A stretch of 64,000 nucleotides of DNA, from positions 27,178-91,177 of the forward strand of contig JAJZEC010000008.1 of NCBI GenBank assembly GCA_021805825.1, written 5' to 3'. Shown in pieces: positions 18,097-25,252 of the stretch. The position numbers and the translations under genes are program-made. The DNA comes from Pseudomonadota bacterium. GTDB lineage: Bacteria; Pseudomonadota; Gammaproteobacteria; Burkholderiales; Burkholderiaceae_C. Within the stretch, counting starts at the first letter, position 1; every line of letters starts with the position of its first letter. The notes under the pieces were generated by a model, which saw only the letters and a program-made list of their open reading frames with translations, searched no databases and was not told the origin of the DNA.

Positions 18097-20379
18097 ATGA
18101 CCACGACAAGCTCGCGCCTTTCGATTTCGGAGAAGATCGGCTACGGATTCGGGGACTTTGCCTCGAACCTGTTCTGGCAGATGTTCTCGATCTTCATCGC
18201 CAAGTACTACACCGACGTCTTCCTGCTCAGCGCCGCCCAGATGGGGACGATGATGTTCGTCACCCGACTCGGCGACGCCTTCATCGACCCGGCGGTCGGG
18301 GCCATCGCCGACCGCACGCACACGCGCTGGGGGCATTTCCGCCCCTACCTGCTGTGGATGGCCATCCCGATGGCGGTGGCCGCGGTGGCGGCCTTCACCG
18401 TGCCCGACCTCAGCGGCACCTCGAAGGTGGTGTATGCCTATGTCACCCTCAGCCTGATGATGATCGCCTATTCGGCGATCAACATTCCCTACTCGGGACT
18501 GCTGGGGGTGCTCACTCCGAGTTCGACCGAGCGCACCAGCGTGTGCTCCTACCGTTTCGTCATGGCGCTGCTGCCGGTGTTCATCATCGTCAACACCGCG
18601 CTGCCGCTGGCCAAGTATTTCGGTGGCTCGGAGAATTCCCCGCGCGGCTGGCAGATGACCATGATCATCTTCGCCTCCCTCGCCGTGGTTCTCTACTGGG
18701 TGACCTTCGCGATGACCAAGGAGCGCGTGCGCCCGGAGCCGCGCGGCGAAGGCTCGTTCCGGCGGGATCTGCAGGATCTCAAGCGCAACCGTCCGTGGCT
18801 GGCCCTGTGCGTGGTGGGCGTGGCGGCGCTGACCTTCTCCAACATCCGCAACACGGTGGCGATCTACTACTTCCAGAACGTCGTCCCCCACGGCGGGCAC
18901 TATTTCGGCTACGTGATGACCAGCGGCGCGCTGGCCTTCATCCTCGGTGTGATGGCCACCTCGCCGCTGTCGCGTCGCTTCGGCAAGCGCAACTTCTACA
19001 TGGTCTCCATGACCATGGCCGGGCTGGCCTCGCTGGCCTTCTATTTCGTGCCGCCGTCGAACATCCCGCTGGTGTGGATCGTGCAGACCCTGATCAGCCT
19101 GTTCGCGGCGCCCACGGCCCCGCTGATCTGGGCGATGTATGCCGACACGGCCGATTTCTCGGAGTGGAAGAACGGTCGCCGCGCCACCGGCCTGGTGTTC
19201 TCGGCGGCTTCCTTCGCGCAGAAGTTCGGCTGGGCGCTCGGCGGAGCGGGGACCGGCTACCTGCTGTCCTTCTTCGGCTACAAGCCGGACGTGGCGCAGA
19301 GCGCCTACACCATGCATGGGATGGTGCTGATGGCCAGCGTGATCCCCGCCTGCGGCGCGGCGCTGGCCGTGGTGGCGCTGTTCTTCTACGAAATCGACGA
19401 ACCCACGGTGCGCACGATGGGCACCGAACTCGAAGCCATGCGCCACGCCCGCGAGCAGGCGCGCGAGCAGTCCGCCAAGCCCCGGACGTCGAGTGCGACC
19501 GCGGTTGCCGGCGCCCCGGCGGGCGCGCCGCTGCAGCTCGACCCGGCGCAGCGCGAACGCTTGCGTGGCGAATTGCAGGGGCTGCTGGAGCAGGGCATCC
19601 ACGGCATGTGCTTCGGCCCCTACGTGGGCGGGCAGTCGCCGGGTCAGCGCATCGATGCCGAGCGCATCGCCCAGCGCCTGGGGCAACTGCGGCGCAATGC
19701 GCGCTGGGTGCGGCTTTTCTCCTGCACTCAGGGCAACGCACAGGTCGTGCGCGCGGCGCGTTCGATGGGTCTGCGCACGATGGCCGGGGCCTGGCTGAGC
19801 GGCGATGCCCGGCGTGACGCCGAGGAACTCGACGCCCTCGTCGAACTCGCGCGCGACGGCCAGGTCGACCTCGCGATGCTGGGCAACGAGGCCCTGCTGC
19901 GCGGCGAACTCGACGAGCAGCAACTGCTCGAGGCGCTGCAGCAGTTCCGCAGCCGCGCGCCCGGGGTGACGGCCGGCGTGGTCGATGCCTATTCCTCCTT
20001 CCCCGGACGCCAGCGCCTGCTGCAGGCGGTCGACGTGGTCGGGGTGAACTGCTACCCCTTCTGGGAAGGATGCCCGGTCGATCAGGCGCTGGATCGCCTG
20101 CGCTCGATGATCGACCAGACGCGCGCGCATCTGGGAGACAAGCCGCTGGTGGTCACCGAAACCGGCTGGCCCACCGCGGGTTCGGCGCATGGACTGGCCC
20201 ATCCGGGCAGCGACGCGGCGCTGCGCTACGCCGTCGATGCCTTGCGCTGGGCGGCCGCCGAAGGCCTGGAGCTGTTCTATTTCGAGGCCTTCGACGAATC
20301 CTGGAAGACCTCGCAGGAGGGCGACGTCGGCGCGCACTGGGGGCTGTGGGACAGCCGCGAGCAGTTCAAGTTCGCCTGA
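18097..20379 (+). CDS. GPH/MelB-type sugar symporter fused to a GH17 beta-1,3-glucanase domain
   Basis: 760 residues in one uninterrupted frame. Residues 1 to about 445 are a complete glycoside-pentoside-hexuronide (GPH) cation symporter: 12 likely membrane segments, and RLGDAFIDPAVGAIADRT with Asp60 and Asp64 at the places of the cation-site acids of MelB. After a charged Ala/Gln linker (about 446-478), residues 479-760 form a full GH17 domain with acid/base Glu598 (LGNEALLRG) and nucleophile Glu688 (VTETGWPTAG). GPH carriers have a cytoplasmic C-terminus, so the glucanase would sit at the inner mouth of the transporter. The GH17 part is a close paralogue of the protein at 14991. Operator 2 lies upstream. 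Confidence 0.92.
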   Translation: MTTTSSRLSISEKIGYGFGDFASNLFWQMFSIFIAKYYTDVFLLSAAQMGTMMFVTRLGDAFIDPAVGAIADRTHTRWGHFRPYLLWMAIPMAVAAVAAFTVPDLSGTSKVVYAYVTLSLMMIAYSAINIPYSGLLGVLTPSSTERTSVCSYRFVMALLPVFIIVNTALPLAKYFGGSENSPRGWQMTMIIFASLAVVLYWVTFAMTKERVRPEPRGEGSFRRDLQDLKRNRPWLALCVVGVAALTFSNIRNTVAIYYFQNVVPHGGHYFGYVMTSGALAFILGVMATSPLSRRFGKRNFYMVSMTMAGLASLAFYFVPPSNIPLVWIVQTLISLFAAPTAPLIWAMYADTADFSEWKNGRRATGLVFSAASFAQKFGWALGGAGTGYLLSFFGYKPDVAQSAYTMHGMVLMASVIPACGAALAVVALFFYEIDEPTVRTMGTELEAMRHAREQAREQSAKPRTSSATAVAGAPAGAPLQLDPAQRERLRGELQGLLEQGIHGMCFGPYVGGQSPGQRIDAERIAQRLGQLRRNARWVRLFSCTQGNAQVVRAARSMGLRTMAGAWLSGDARRDAEELDALVELARDGQVDLAMLGNEALLRGELDEQQLLEALQQFRSRAPGVTAGVVDAYSSFPGRQRLLQAVDVVGVNCYPFWEGCPVDQALDRLRSMIDQTRAHLGDKPLVVTETGWPTAGSAHGLAHPGSDAALRYAVDALRWAAAEGLELFYFEAFDESWKTSQEGDVGAHWGLWDSREQFKFA

Positions 20380-20389
20380 ACCGGAGCGA

Positions 20390-20412
20390 CCGGCCGGCGG
20401 CCCGCCGGCCGG
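20390..20412. terminator. GC-rich inverted repeat between convergent genes
   Basis: Ten-base arms CCGGCCGGCG and CGCCGGCCGG with a three-base loop, between the stop of the fusion gene and the stop of mgsA. There is no T-run on either side, so it is at best a weak intrinsic terminator. Confidence 0.4.
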
Positions 20413-20424
20413 CGCCGCCCCTGC

Positions 20425-20799
20425 TCAGGCGCGGCCCGTGCGCAGGCCGTCGAGCAGGCGCGTGGCGGTGGCGACATTGGTCGCGCAGGCCACGTCGTGC
20501 ACGTCGCAGGCGCGCAGCAGCGCGCTGATGTCCGGCTCGTGCGGCTGCGCGGTCATCGGGTCGCGCAGGAACACCACGAGGTCGATGGCGCCGTCGGCCA
20601 GGCGCGCGCCGATCTGCAGGTCGCCACCCAGCGGGCCGCTGCGCAGGCACTCGACCTCCAGGCCGAGTTGCTCGCGCAGGCGGGTGCCGGTGGTTCCGGT
20701 GGCCACCAGGCGGTGCGCGGCCAGGGTCGGGCGGAAGGCCCGTGCCAGTTCGATCATGCGGTCTTTTTGCGCGTCATGGGCAATCAGGGCGATGTTCAT
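20425..20799 (-). CDS. mgsA: Methylglyoxal synthase
   Basis: 124 residues, short by the N- and C-terminal tails of the E. coli enzyme. MgsA turns dihydroxyacetone phosphate into methylglyoxal and phosphate, a bypass that frees phosphate when sugar phosphates pile up. Recognised from [11 protein letters not shown] at the start, the phosphate site [18 protein letters not shown] and [15 protein letters not shown], which contain the family's catalytic Asp and His residues. It lies downstream of pgi on the same strand, separated by 241 bases holding two HexR-type sites and an oppositely directed RNA candidate. Placement next to the sugar cluster suggests an overflow valve. Confidence 0.93.
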   Translation of the reverse strand: MNIALIAHDAQKDRMIELARAFRPTLAAHRLVATGTTGTRLREQLGLEVECLRSGPLGGDLQIGARLADGAIDLVVFLRDPMTAQPHEPDISALLRACDVHDVACATNVATATRLLDGLRTGRA

Positions 20800-20823
20800 C
20801 GGGAAGGCCTCGGCTCCGGGAAA

Positions 20824-20838
20824 TGTAGGAAGACAACA
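20824..20838. promoter_or_regulatory. Possible HexR site, weaker, upstream of mgsA
   Basis: TGTAGGAAGACAACA: left arm perfect, right arm four of five; 12 of 15 against the published HexR consensus TGTARTWWWAYTACA as I recall it. It lies 25 bases upstream of the mgsA start. Confidence 0.45.
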
Positions 20839-20888
20839 TAGCGTTTGTATAAGGCAGGAAAAACGCGGTGTTAGTTGGCTTTCGGGAA

Positions 20889-20903
20889 TGTAGTAATGCT
20901 ACA
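20889..20903. promoter_or_regulatory. HexR operator between mgsA and pgi
   Basis: TGTAGTAATGCTACA, with perfect TGTAG/CTACA arms and one mismatch to the HexR consensus. It covers the extended -10 (TGCTACAAT, 20897-20905) of a plus-strand promoter and lies 90 bases upstream of mgsA on the other strand, so it could control either or both. Confidence 0.75.
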
Positions 20904-20910
20904 ATGCAAA

Positions 20911-21011
20911 GGTCACGGCATGTCTCGGGGCATGCCCCGGCGCGCAAGGTGCGTCGCCGTGACAGCCTTGGCTCCTTCACCGGCACGGCCCCAGCGGACG
21001 TGCCGGTTTTT
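20911..21011 (+). ncRNA. Candidate small RNA, HexR-controlled
   Basis: About 101 nt with no coding frame of note. An extended -10, TGCTACAAT at 20897-20905, predicts a start near 20911. The RNA opens with GTCACGGC (20912-20919), which pairs perfectly with GCCGTGAC (20956-20963). Inside that stem is a further hairpin, CGGGG-CATG-CCCCG (20926-20939). A short unpaired stretch, AGCCTTGGCTCCTTC (20964-20978), contains CUCCUU, complementary to Shine-Dalgarno sequences. A nine-base-pair stem with a T-run ends it. Promoter, operator, structure and terminator are in the right order and spacing. It lies between the mgsA start and the pgi stop, transcribed opposite to both. Confidence 0.6.
20979..21011 (+). 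terminator. Intrinsic terminator of the RNA candidate
   Basis: ACCGGCACG (20979-20987) pairs perfectly with CGTGCCGGT (20999-21007) across an 11-base loop, followed by T at 21007-21011. The T-run is on the plus strand only, so it terminates plus-strand transcription and not pgi. Confidence 0.8.
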
Positions 21012-21040
21012 CTTGCGCGCAGCGCAGCCACCATCTGCGC

Positions 21041-22690
21041 TCAGGCCTGCGGCTGGCGCTGTCCGCGGTACAGCGCGATCAGCCGCGCGGTCGAGGCGTC
21101 GTGCGGGGACGCAGCCACTCCGTCGCGCAGTTCGCCCAGGATGGCGTGGGCCAGTTGCTTGCCCAGTTCCACGCCCCATTGGTCGAAGGAGTTCAGTCCC
21201 CAGACCAGGCCCTGCACGAAGATCTTGTGTTCGTACAGAGCGATCAGCGAACCCAGGCAGAAGGGATCCAGGCGATCGAGGAGCAAGGTGTTGCTCGGAC
21301 GGTTGCCGTCGAAGGTCTTGAAGGGCAGCAGGCGCGCGATGTCGGCGTCGTCCACGCCCTGGGCCGCCAGTTCGGCGCGCGCCTCGAGTTCATCGCGCCC
21401 GCGCATGAAGGCCTCGGCCTGGGCGAACATGTTGGCCATCAGGATGGCATGGTGGCCGGGCAGGGAGCCGCGGTTGTCGAGGGATGCGATGAAGTCGATG
21501 GGGGAGATATGCGTTCCCTGGTGCAGCAGCTGGAAGAAGGCGTGCTGGCCGTTGATTCCGCTGTCGCCCCAGATGATCGGCGCCGTCTCGTAGTCGACGA
21601 GCTGACCGGAACGGGTCGTGCGCTTGCCGTTGGACTCCATGTCCAGCTGCTGGATGTACGCCGGCAGCCGGTGCAGGAACTGGTCGTAGGGGGCGATGAC
21701 GTGGCTGCCGGCGCCGAAGAAGTTGATGTACCAGATCCCCAGCAGTGCCAGCACCACCGGCATGTTTTGCTCGAGCGGCGCATCGCGGAAATGCAGATCC
21801 ATGCTGTGCGCGCCGTCGAGCAGCTGCAGGAAGTTGCGCTCACCGATCGACAGCATGATCGGCAGCCCGATGGCCGACCACAGGCTGAAGCGTCCCCCCA
21901 CCCAGTCCCAGAACTCGAACATGTTGCTGGGATCGATCCCGAAGGCGCTGACCGCCTTCAGGTTCGTCGACACCGCCACGAAGTGGCGGGCCACTGCCGT
22001 CGCGTCCTGTGCGCGGTGCAGGAACCAGTCGCGCGCGGTGTGCGCGTTGGTCAGTGTCTCCTGGGTGGTGAAGGTCTTCGACTCGACGATGAACAGCGTC
22101 GTTTCCGCATGCACCCGGCGCAGGGTCTCCTTGAGCTGGGCGCTGTCCACGTTGGACACGAAATGCATGTTCAGCCGCGGATGGGCGTGCGCGCGCAGCG
22201 CCTGGCAGACCATCAGCGAGCCGAGATCCGATCCGCCGATGCCGATGTTGACCACGTCGGTGATCGGCTGGTTGTTGTAGCCCAGCCATTCACCGTTGCG
22301 TACCTTCGAGGCGAAGGCCGCCATGCGCTGCAGCACTCCGAGCACCTTGGGCATGACGTCCTCGCCGTCGATGCGCATGGGCTGCGCCGATCGGTTGCGC
22401 AGGGCCACGTGCAGCGCCGCGCGCTGCTCGGTGGTGTTGATGCGCTGGCCGTCGAACATCGCGGCGATGCCCTCGGGAACCCCGGCCTCGCGCGCCAGCT
22501 GCAGCAGCAGCGTGAGGGTCTGGGTGGTGATGCGGTTCTTCGAGTAGTCCAGGTGCAGACCGCCATGTTCCAGCCAGAAGGTCCGGGCCCGCTGCGGGTC
22601 GGCCTCGAAGAGCTTGCGCATGTGCCAGTCGCGCGCGCGCGTGAAGTGGCCCCAGAGCGCCTTCCACGCGGGGAGTTCGGTCAGGTGCAT
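21041..22690 (-). CDS. pgi: Glucose-6-phosphate isomerase
   Basis: 549 residues, full family length. Interconverts glucose-6-phosphate and fructose-6-phosphate. Recognised from the double SIS fold with [29 protein letters not shown], the conserved [14 protein letters not shown] and the C-terminal [15 protein letters not shown]. It is the last gene of the zwf-pgl-glk-hexR-pgi string, nine bases after hexR. In this pathway it may run in reverse, returning fructose-6-phosphate to the Entner-Doudoroff route. Confidence 0.97.
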   Translation of the reverse strand: MHLTELPAWKALWGHFTRARDWHMRKLFEADPQRARTFWLEHGGLHLDYSKNRITTQTLTLLLQLAREAGVPEGIAAMFDGQRINTTEQRAALHVALRNRSAQPMRIDGEDVMPKVLGVLQRMAAFASKVRNGEWLGYNNQPITDVVNIGIGGSDLGSLMVCQALRAHAHPRLNMHFVSNVDSAQLKETLRRVHAETTLFIVESKTFTTQETLTNAHTARDWFLHRAQDATAVARHFVAVSTNLKAVSAFGIDPSNMFEFWDWVGGRFSLWSAIGLPIMLSIGERNFLQLLDGAHSMDLHFRDAPLEQNMPVVLALLGIWYINFFGAGSHVIAPYDQFLHRLPAYIQQLDMESNGKRTTRSGQLVDYETAPIIWGDSGINGQHAFFQLLHQGTHISPIDFIASLDNRGSLPGHHAILMANMFAQAEAFMRGRDELEARAELAAQGVDDADIARLLPFKTFDGNRPSNTLLLDRLDPFCLGSLIALYEHKIFVQGLVWGLNSFDQWGVELGKQLAHAILGELRDGVAASPHDASTARLIALYRGQRQPQA

Positions 22691-22699
22691 GCGCGATCC

Positions 22700-23578
22700 T
22701 CAGCCAGGGTTGTGCGCCTTGTCGGCGTCGTCTACGTCGTCGGCCGCGCGGCGCCGATGCCCGCGCAGGCTCTGCTTGGTGCGTTCCAGTGGCGCGATGG
22801 CCTCGGGGCCGCGCCGCAGCGCCACGCCCACGGCCAGGGCGTCGATCAACGCCAGGTGCACCAGGCGCGATGTCATCGGGCTGTACACGTCGCCGTCCTC
22901 GCCGGCATCGGCCAGGATGGCCAGCGTGGCCAGCCGTGCCAGAGGCGTGCCGGGCGAGGTGATGGCCAGCACGCGGCAGCCGTTGCGCAGCGCGATGCCT
23001 ACGGCGTCGAGCAGTTCGTTGGTACGTCCGGAATGCGAGATCGCCACCAGCACGTCGCGCGGACCGAGCAGCGCGGCGGCCATCGACTGGGTATGCGCGT
23101 CGGCGTAGGCCACGGTGGCGATGTCGAAACGGAAGAACTTGTGCTGGGCGTCGGCGGCGACGATGCCCGAGTTGCCCAGGCCGTAGAACTCGACCCTGCG
23201 CGCAGCGGCCAGCCATTCGACCGCTCGCTGCATGTTCGGCGCGCTGATCTCGTTGCGGCAGCGGATCAGTGCCGAGATCGCGTTGTCCAGCACCTTGGCC
23301 GAGACCTCGGCCATGCCGTCGCCCGGCGTCACCGCGGCATGCACGTAGGGCACGCCGCCGACCAGGCTGGCGGCCAGCTTGAGCTTGAGTTCCTGCAGTC
23401 CGCTGAGCCCCAGCGAGCGCGCAAAGCGGATCACCGTCGGCTGGCTGACCCCGGACTCGCGCGCGATGTCGGCCACCGCGGCGCGCGCGAATTCGTTCGG
23501 GCGGCGCAGCAGTTCGTCGGCCACGCGGCGCTCGGCCGCCGAGAGCTGGGCGTATTCCGCCTGCACGCGGTCAAGCAT
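22700..23578 (-). CDS. hexR: RpiR-family regulator HexR
   Basis: 292 residues. An N-terminal RpiR-type helix-turn-helix (about 17-75, with IARESGVSQPTVIRFARSLG) precedes a sugar-phosphate isomerase (SIS) domain carrying VEFYGLGNSG and AISHSGRTNE. HexR represses zwf, edd and related genes and lets go on binding 2-keto-3-deoxy-6-phosphogluconate (KDPG). Its position inside the zwf cluster, and the TGTAG-N5-CTACA palindromes in this window, fit that role and imply autoregulation. It overlaps the end of glk by eight bases. The C-terminal tail is very charged. Confidence 0.92.
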   Translation of the reverse strand: MLDRVQAEYAQLSAAERRVADELLRRPNEFARAAVADIARESGVSQPTVIRFARSLGLSGLQELKLKLAASLVGGVPYVHAAVTPGDGMAEVSAKVLDNAISALIRCRNEISAPNMQRAVEWLAAARRVEFYGLGNSGIVAADAQHKFFRFDIATVAYADAHTQSMAAALLGPRDVLVAISHSGRTNELLDAVGIALRNGCRVLAITSPGTPLARLATLAILADAGEDGDVYSPMTSRLVHLALIDALAVGVALRRGPEAIAPLERTKQSLRGHRRRAADDVDDADKAHNPG

Positions 23579-24548
23579 CGCGGCTTTCCCGCGGCGGCTG
23601 CTGCAGTGCGGCGCCGGCGCCGATCAGCCCGGGCCACGCGCTGTGGATGACGTGCACCGGGATCGCCGCCAGCGCGGAGGCGAAGCGCCCCTTGTCCTCG
23701 AAGCGGCGACGGAACGGGGACGCAGCGAACCACTCCCCCAGGCGCGGCACGATGCCGCCGCCGATGTACACCCCGCCGCGCGCGTCCAGCGTGAGGGCGA
23801 CGTTGCCGGCCAGGGTGCCGAGCATGCCGCAGAACATCTCCAGCACCTTGCGGCAGCGCGCATCCTCCCCTTGCAGGCCGCGTCGGGTGATCGCGGCGGC
23901 GTCGAGCGCGAAGTCACCGACGCCGTCGCGGCAGCACAGCCATTCGTGGATCAGTTCCAGCCCGCGCCCGCACAGCAGGCGCTCGGCCGAGACATGGCCG
24001 TGGCGCGTCCGCGCGTGGCGCCACAGTTCGACTTCCTCCTCGTCGGAGGGGCTGAAGCTGACATGCCCGCCCTCGCCGGCCAGCGGCTGCCAGCTGCCGT
24101 CGCCCTGCGGCAGCAGGGCGCCGACGCCCAGGCCGGTGCCGGCACCGACCACCGCGCGCGTGGCGCCGGCCACCGCGGAGCCACCGCCCACGCGCTGCAG
24201 TTCCTGCGCGGGCAGCAAGGGCAGCGCCAGCGCCTGCGCGGCGAAGTCGTTGATCACCAGCAGCCGCTGCAGGCCGAGTTCGCTGCGCACCTCGGAAATG
24301 GAGAATTCCCAGTGGTGGTTGGTCATGCGCAGGCGATCGGAGTGCACCGGGTTGGCGATGCCCAGCGCGGCTTCTCGCACCTGCACGCGCTGTTGTTCCA
24401 GGTAATGAGCCATCGCCCGCTGCAGGGTCGGGAAGTCGGCGCAGCGCAGCACCTGCACCCGGCCGATGCCCGCTTCGTCCTGCAGGGCGAAACGCGCATT
24501 GGTGCCGCCGATGTCGCCCAGCAGGCGCGGGAAGGGGGGAGCGTTCAC
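23571..24548 (-). CDS. glk: Glucokinase
   Basis: 325 residues from a GTG that overlaps the pgl stop (GTGA). Phosphorylates glucose with ATP. Seen: the N-terminal phosphate loop LLGDIGGTNARFAL, LVINDFAAQALALP, the GAGTGLGVGAL segment, EGGHVSFSP with the family's catalytic surroundings, and GGVYIGGGIVPR. Bacterial Glk is the expected entry enzyme for free glucose released by the cytoplasmic GH1 beta-glucosidase upstream. Upstream in-frame codons run into pgl and are not part of the gene. Confidence 0.94.
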   Translation of the reverse strand: MNAPPFPRLLGDIGGTNARFALQDEAGIGRVQVLRCADFPTLQRAMAHYLEQQRVQVREAALGIANPVHSDRLRMTNHHWEFSISEVRSELGLQRLLVINDFAAQALALPLLPAQELQRVGGGSAVAGATRAVVGAGTGLGVGALLPQGDGSWQPLAGEGGHVSFSPSDEEEVELWRHARTRHGHVSAERLLCGRGLELIHEWLCCRDGVGDFALDAAAITRRGLQGEDARCRKVLEMFCGMLGTLAGNVALTLDARGGVYIGGGIVPRLGEWFAASPFRRRFEDKGRFASALAAIPVHVIHSAWPGLIGAGAALQQPPRESRDA

Positions 24549-25252
24549 GGCGACCAGTAGCTTGGCAGTTGCGCTCGACGCGCGTGGAGGAGGCGGGCGA
24601 TCGGCAGCACGCTGCCCGGCTCCGCGCAGGCGGAAGCGAACAGCATGCGCTTGTGCTCGCCCTCGATGGACAGCAGCAGATCCGGCACCTCCAGCAAGGC
24701 GCGCAGGCTCAGGCTGATGCGCGGGTGCGGGGCCTGCGGCGGCACCAGACCGACGTAGGTGCGCGGGCATTGCGGATCCATCGCCTGCTCGTAGCCGGCG
24801 GCGCCGGCGAACAGCGACGCCGTGTGGCCGTCGTCGCCCATGCCCAGGATCGCGACATCGGCGCGCAGTGCCTGCCGGTCGGCTTCCTCGGCGCAGCGCT
24901 CGAGTCCCGCGGCGGGGTCTCCGGCCAGGCCCTGCAGACGCGCCGCGGCGGCTCGGTCCTGCAGCAGGTGGCGACGCACCAGCCCCTCGTTGCTGTCCGG
25001 GTGGTCGGCGGCGACCAGTCGCTCGTCGACCAGGGTGACTCGGATGTTCGACCACGGCAGCGGCTGCATGCGCAGCGCCTCGAACAGCGGCACCGGAGAG
25101 CGGCCGCCGGAGACCGCAAGCACCGCATGGCCCTTGCGTGCGCAGGCCGTGCGCAGGAGTTCGTCGAGCCGCGCCACCAGCGCGGCCACCCTTGTGGCCG
25201 CGTCGGGGAAGCTCAGCAGGCCGGCCGGCGCCGCGGTCTCAGAGTTCTTCAT
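24545..25252 (-). CDS. pgl: 6-phosphogluconolactonase
   Basis: 235 residues from ATG 25252; a TTG nine bases earlier is possible. Hydrolyses 6-phosphogluconolactone to 6-phosphogluconate. The DevB/Pgl fold is shown by AVSGGRSPVPLFEAL, VTLVDERLVAADHPDSN and AILGMGDDGHTASLF. It starts 14 bases inside zwf and ends overlapping glk, so zwf, pgl and glk are coupled in pathway order. Confidence 0.94.
   Translation of the reverse strand: MKNSETAAPAGLLSFPDAATRVAALVARLDELLRTACARKGHAVLAVSGGRSPVPLFEALRMQPLPWSNIRVTLVDERLVAADHPDSNEGLVRRHLLQDRAAAARLQGLAGDPAAGLERCAEEADRQALRADVAILGMGDDGHTASLFAGAAGYEQAMDPQCPRTYVGLVPPQAPHPRISLSLRALLEVPDLLLSIEGEHKRMLFASACAEPGSVLPIARLLHARRAQLPSYWSP

Noticed and set aside
20390..20412. 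Strong intrinsic terminator after the symporter-GH17 gene
   Set aside because: The inverted repeat is perfect but has no T-run on either strand, so it is listed only as a weak candidate.
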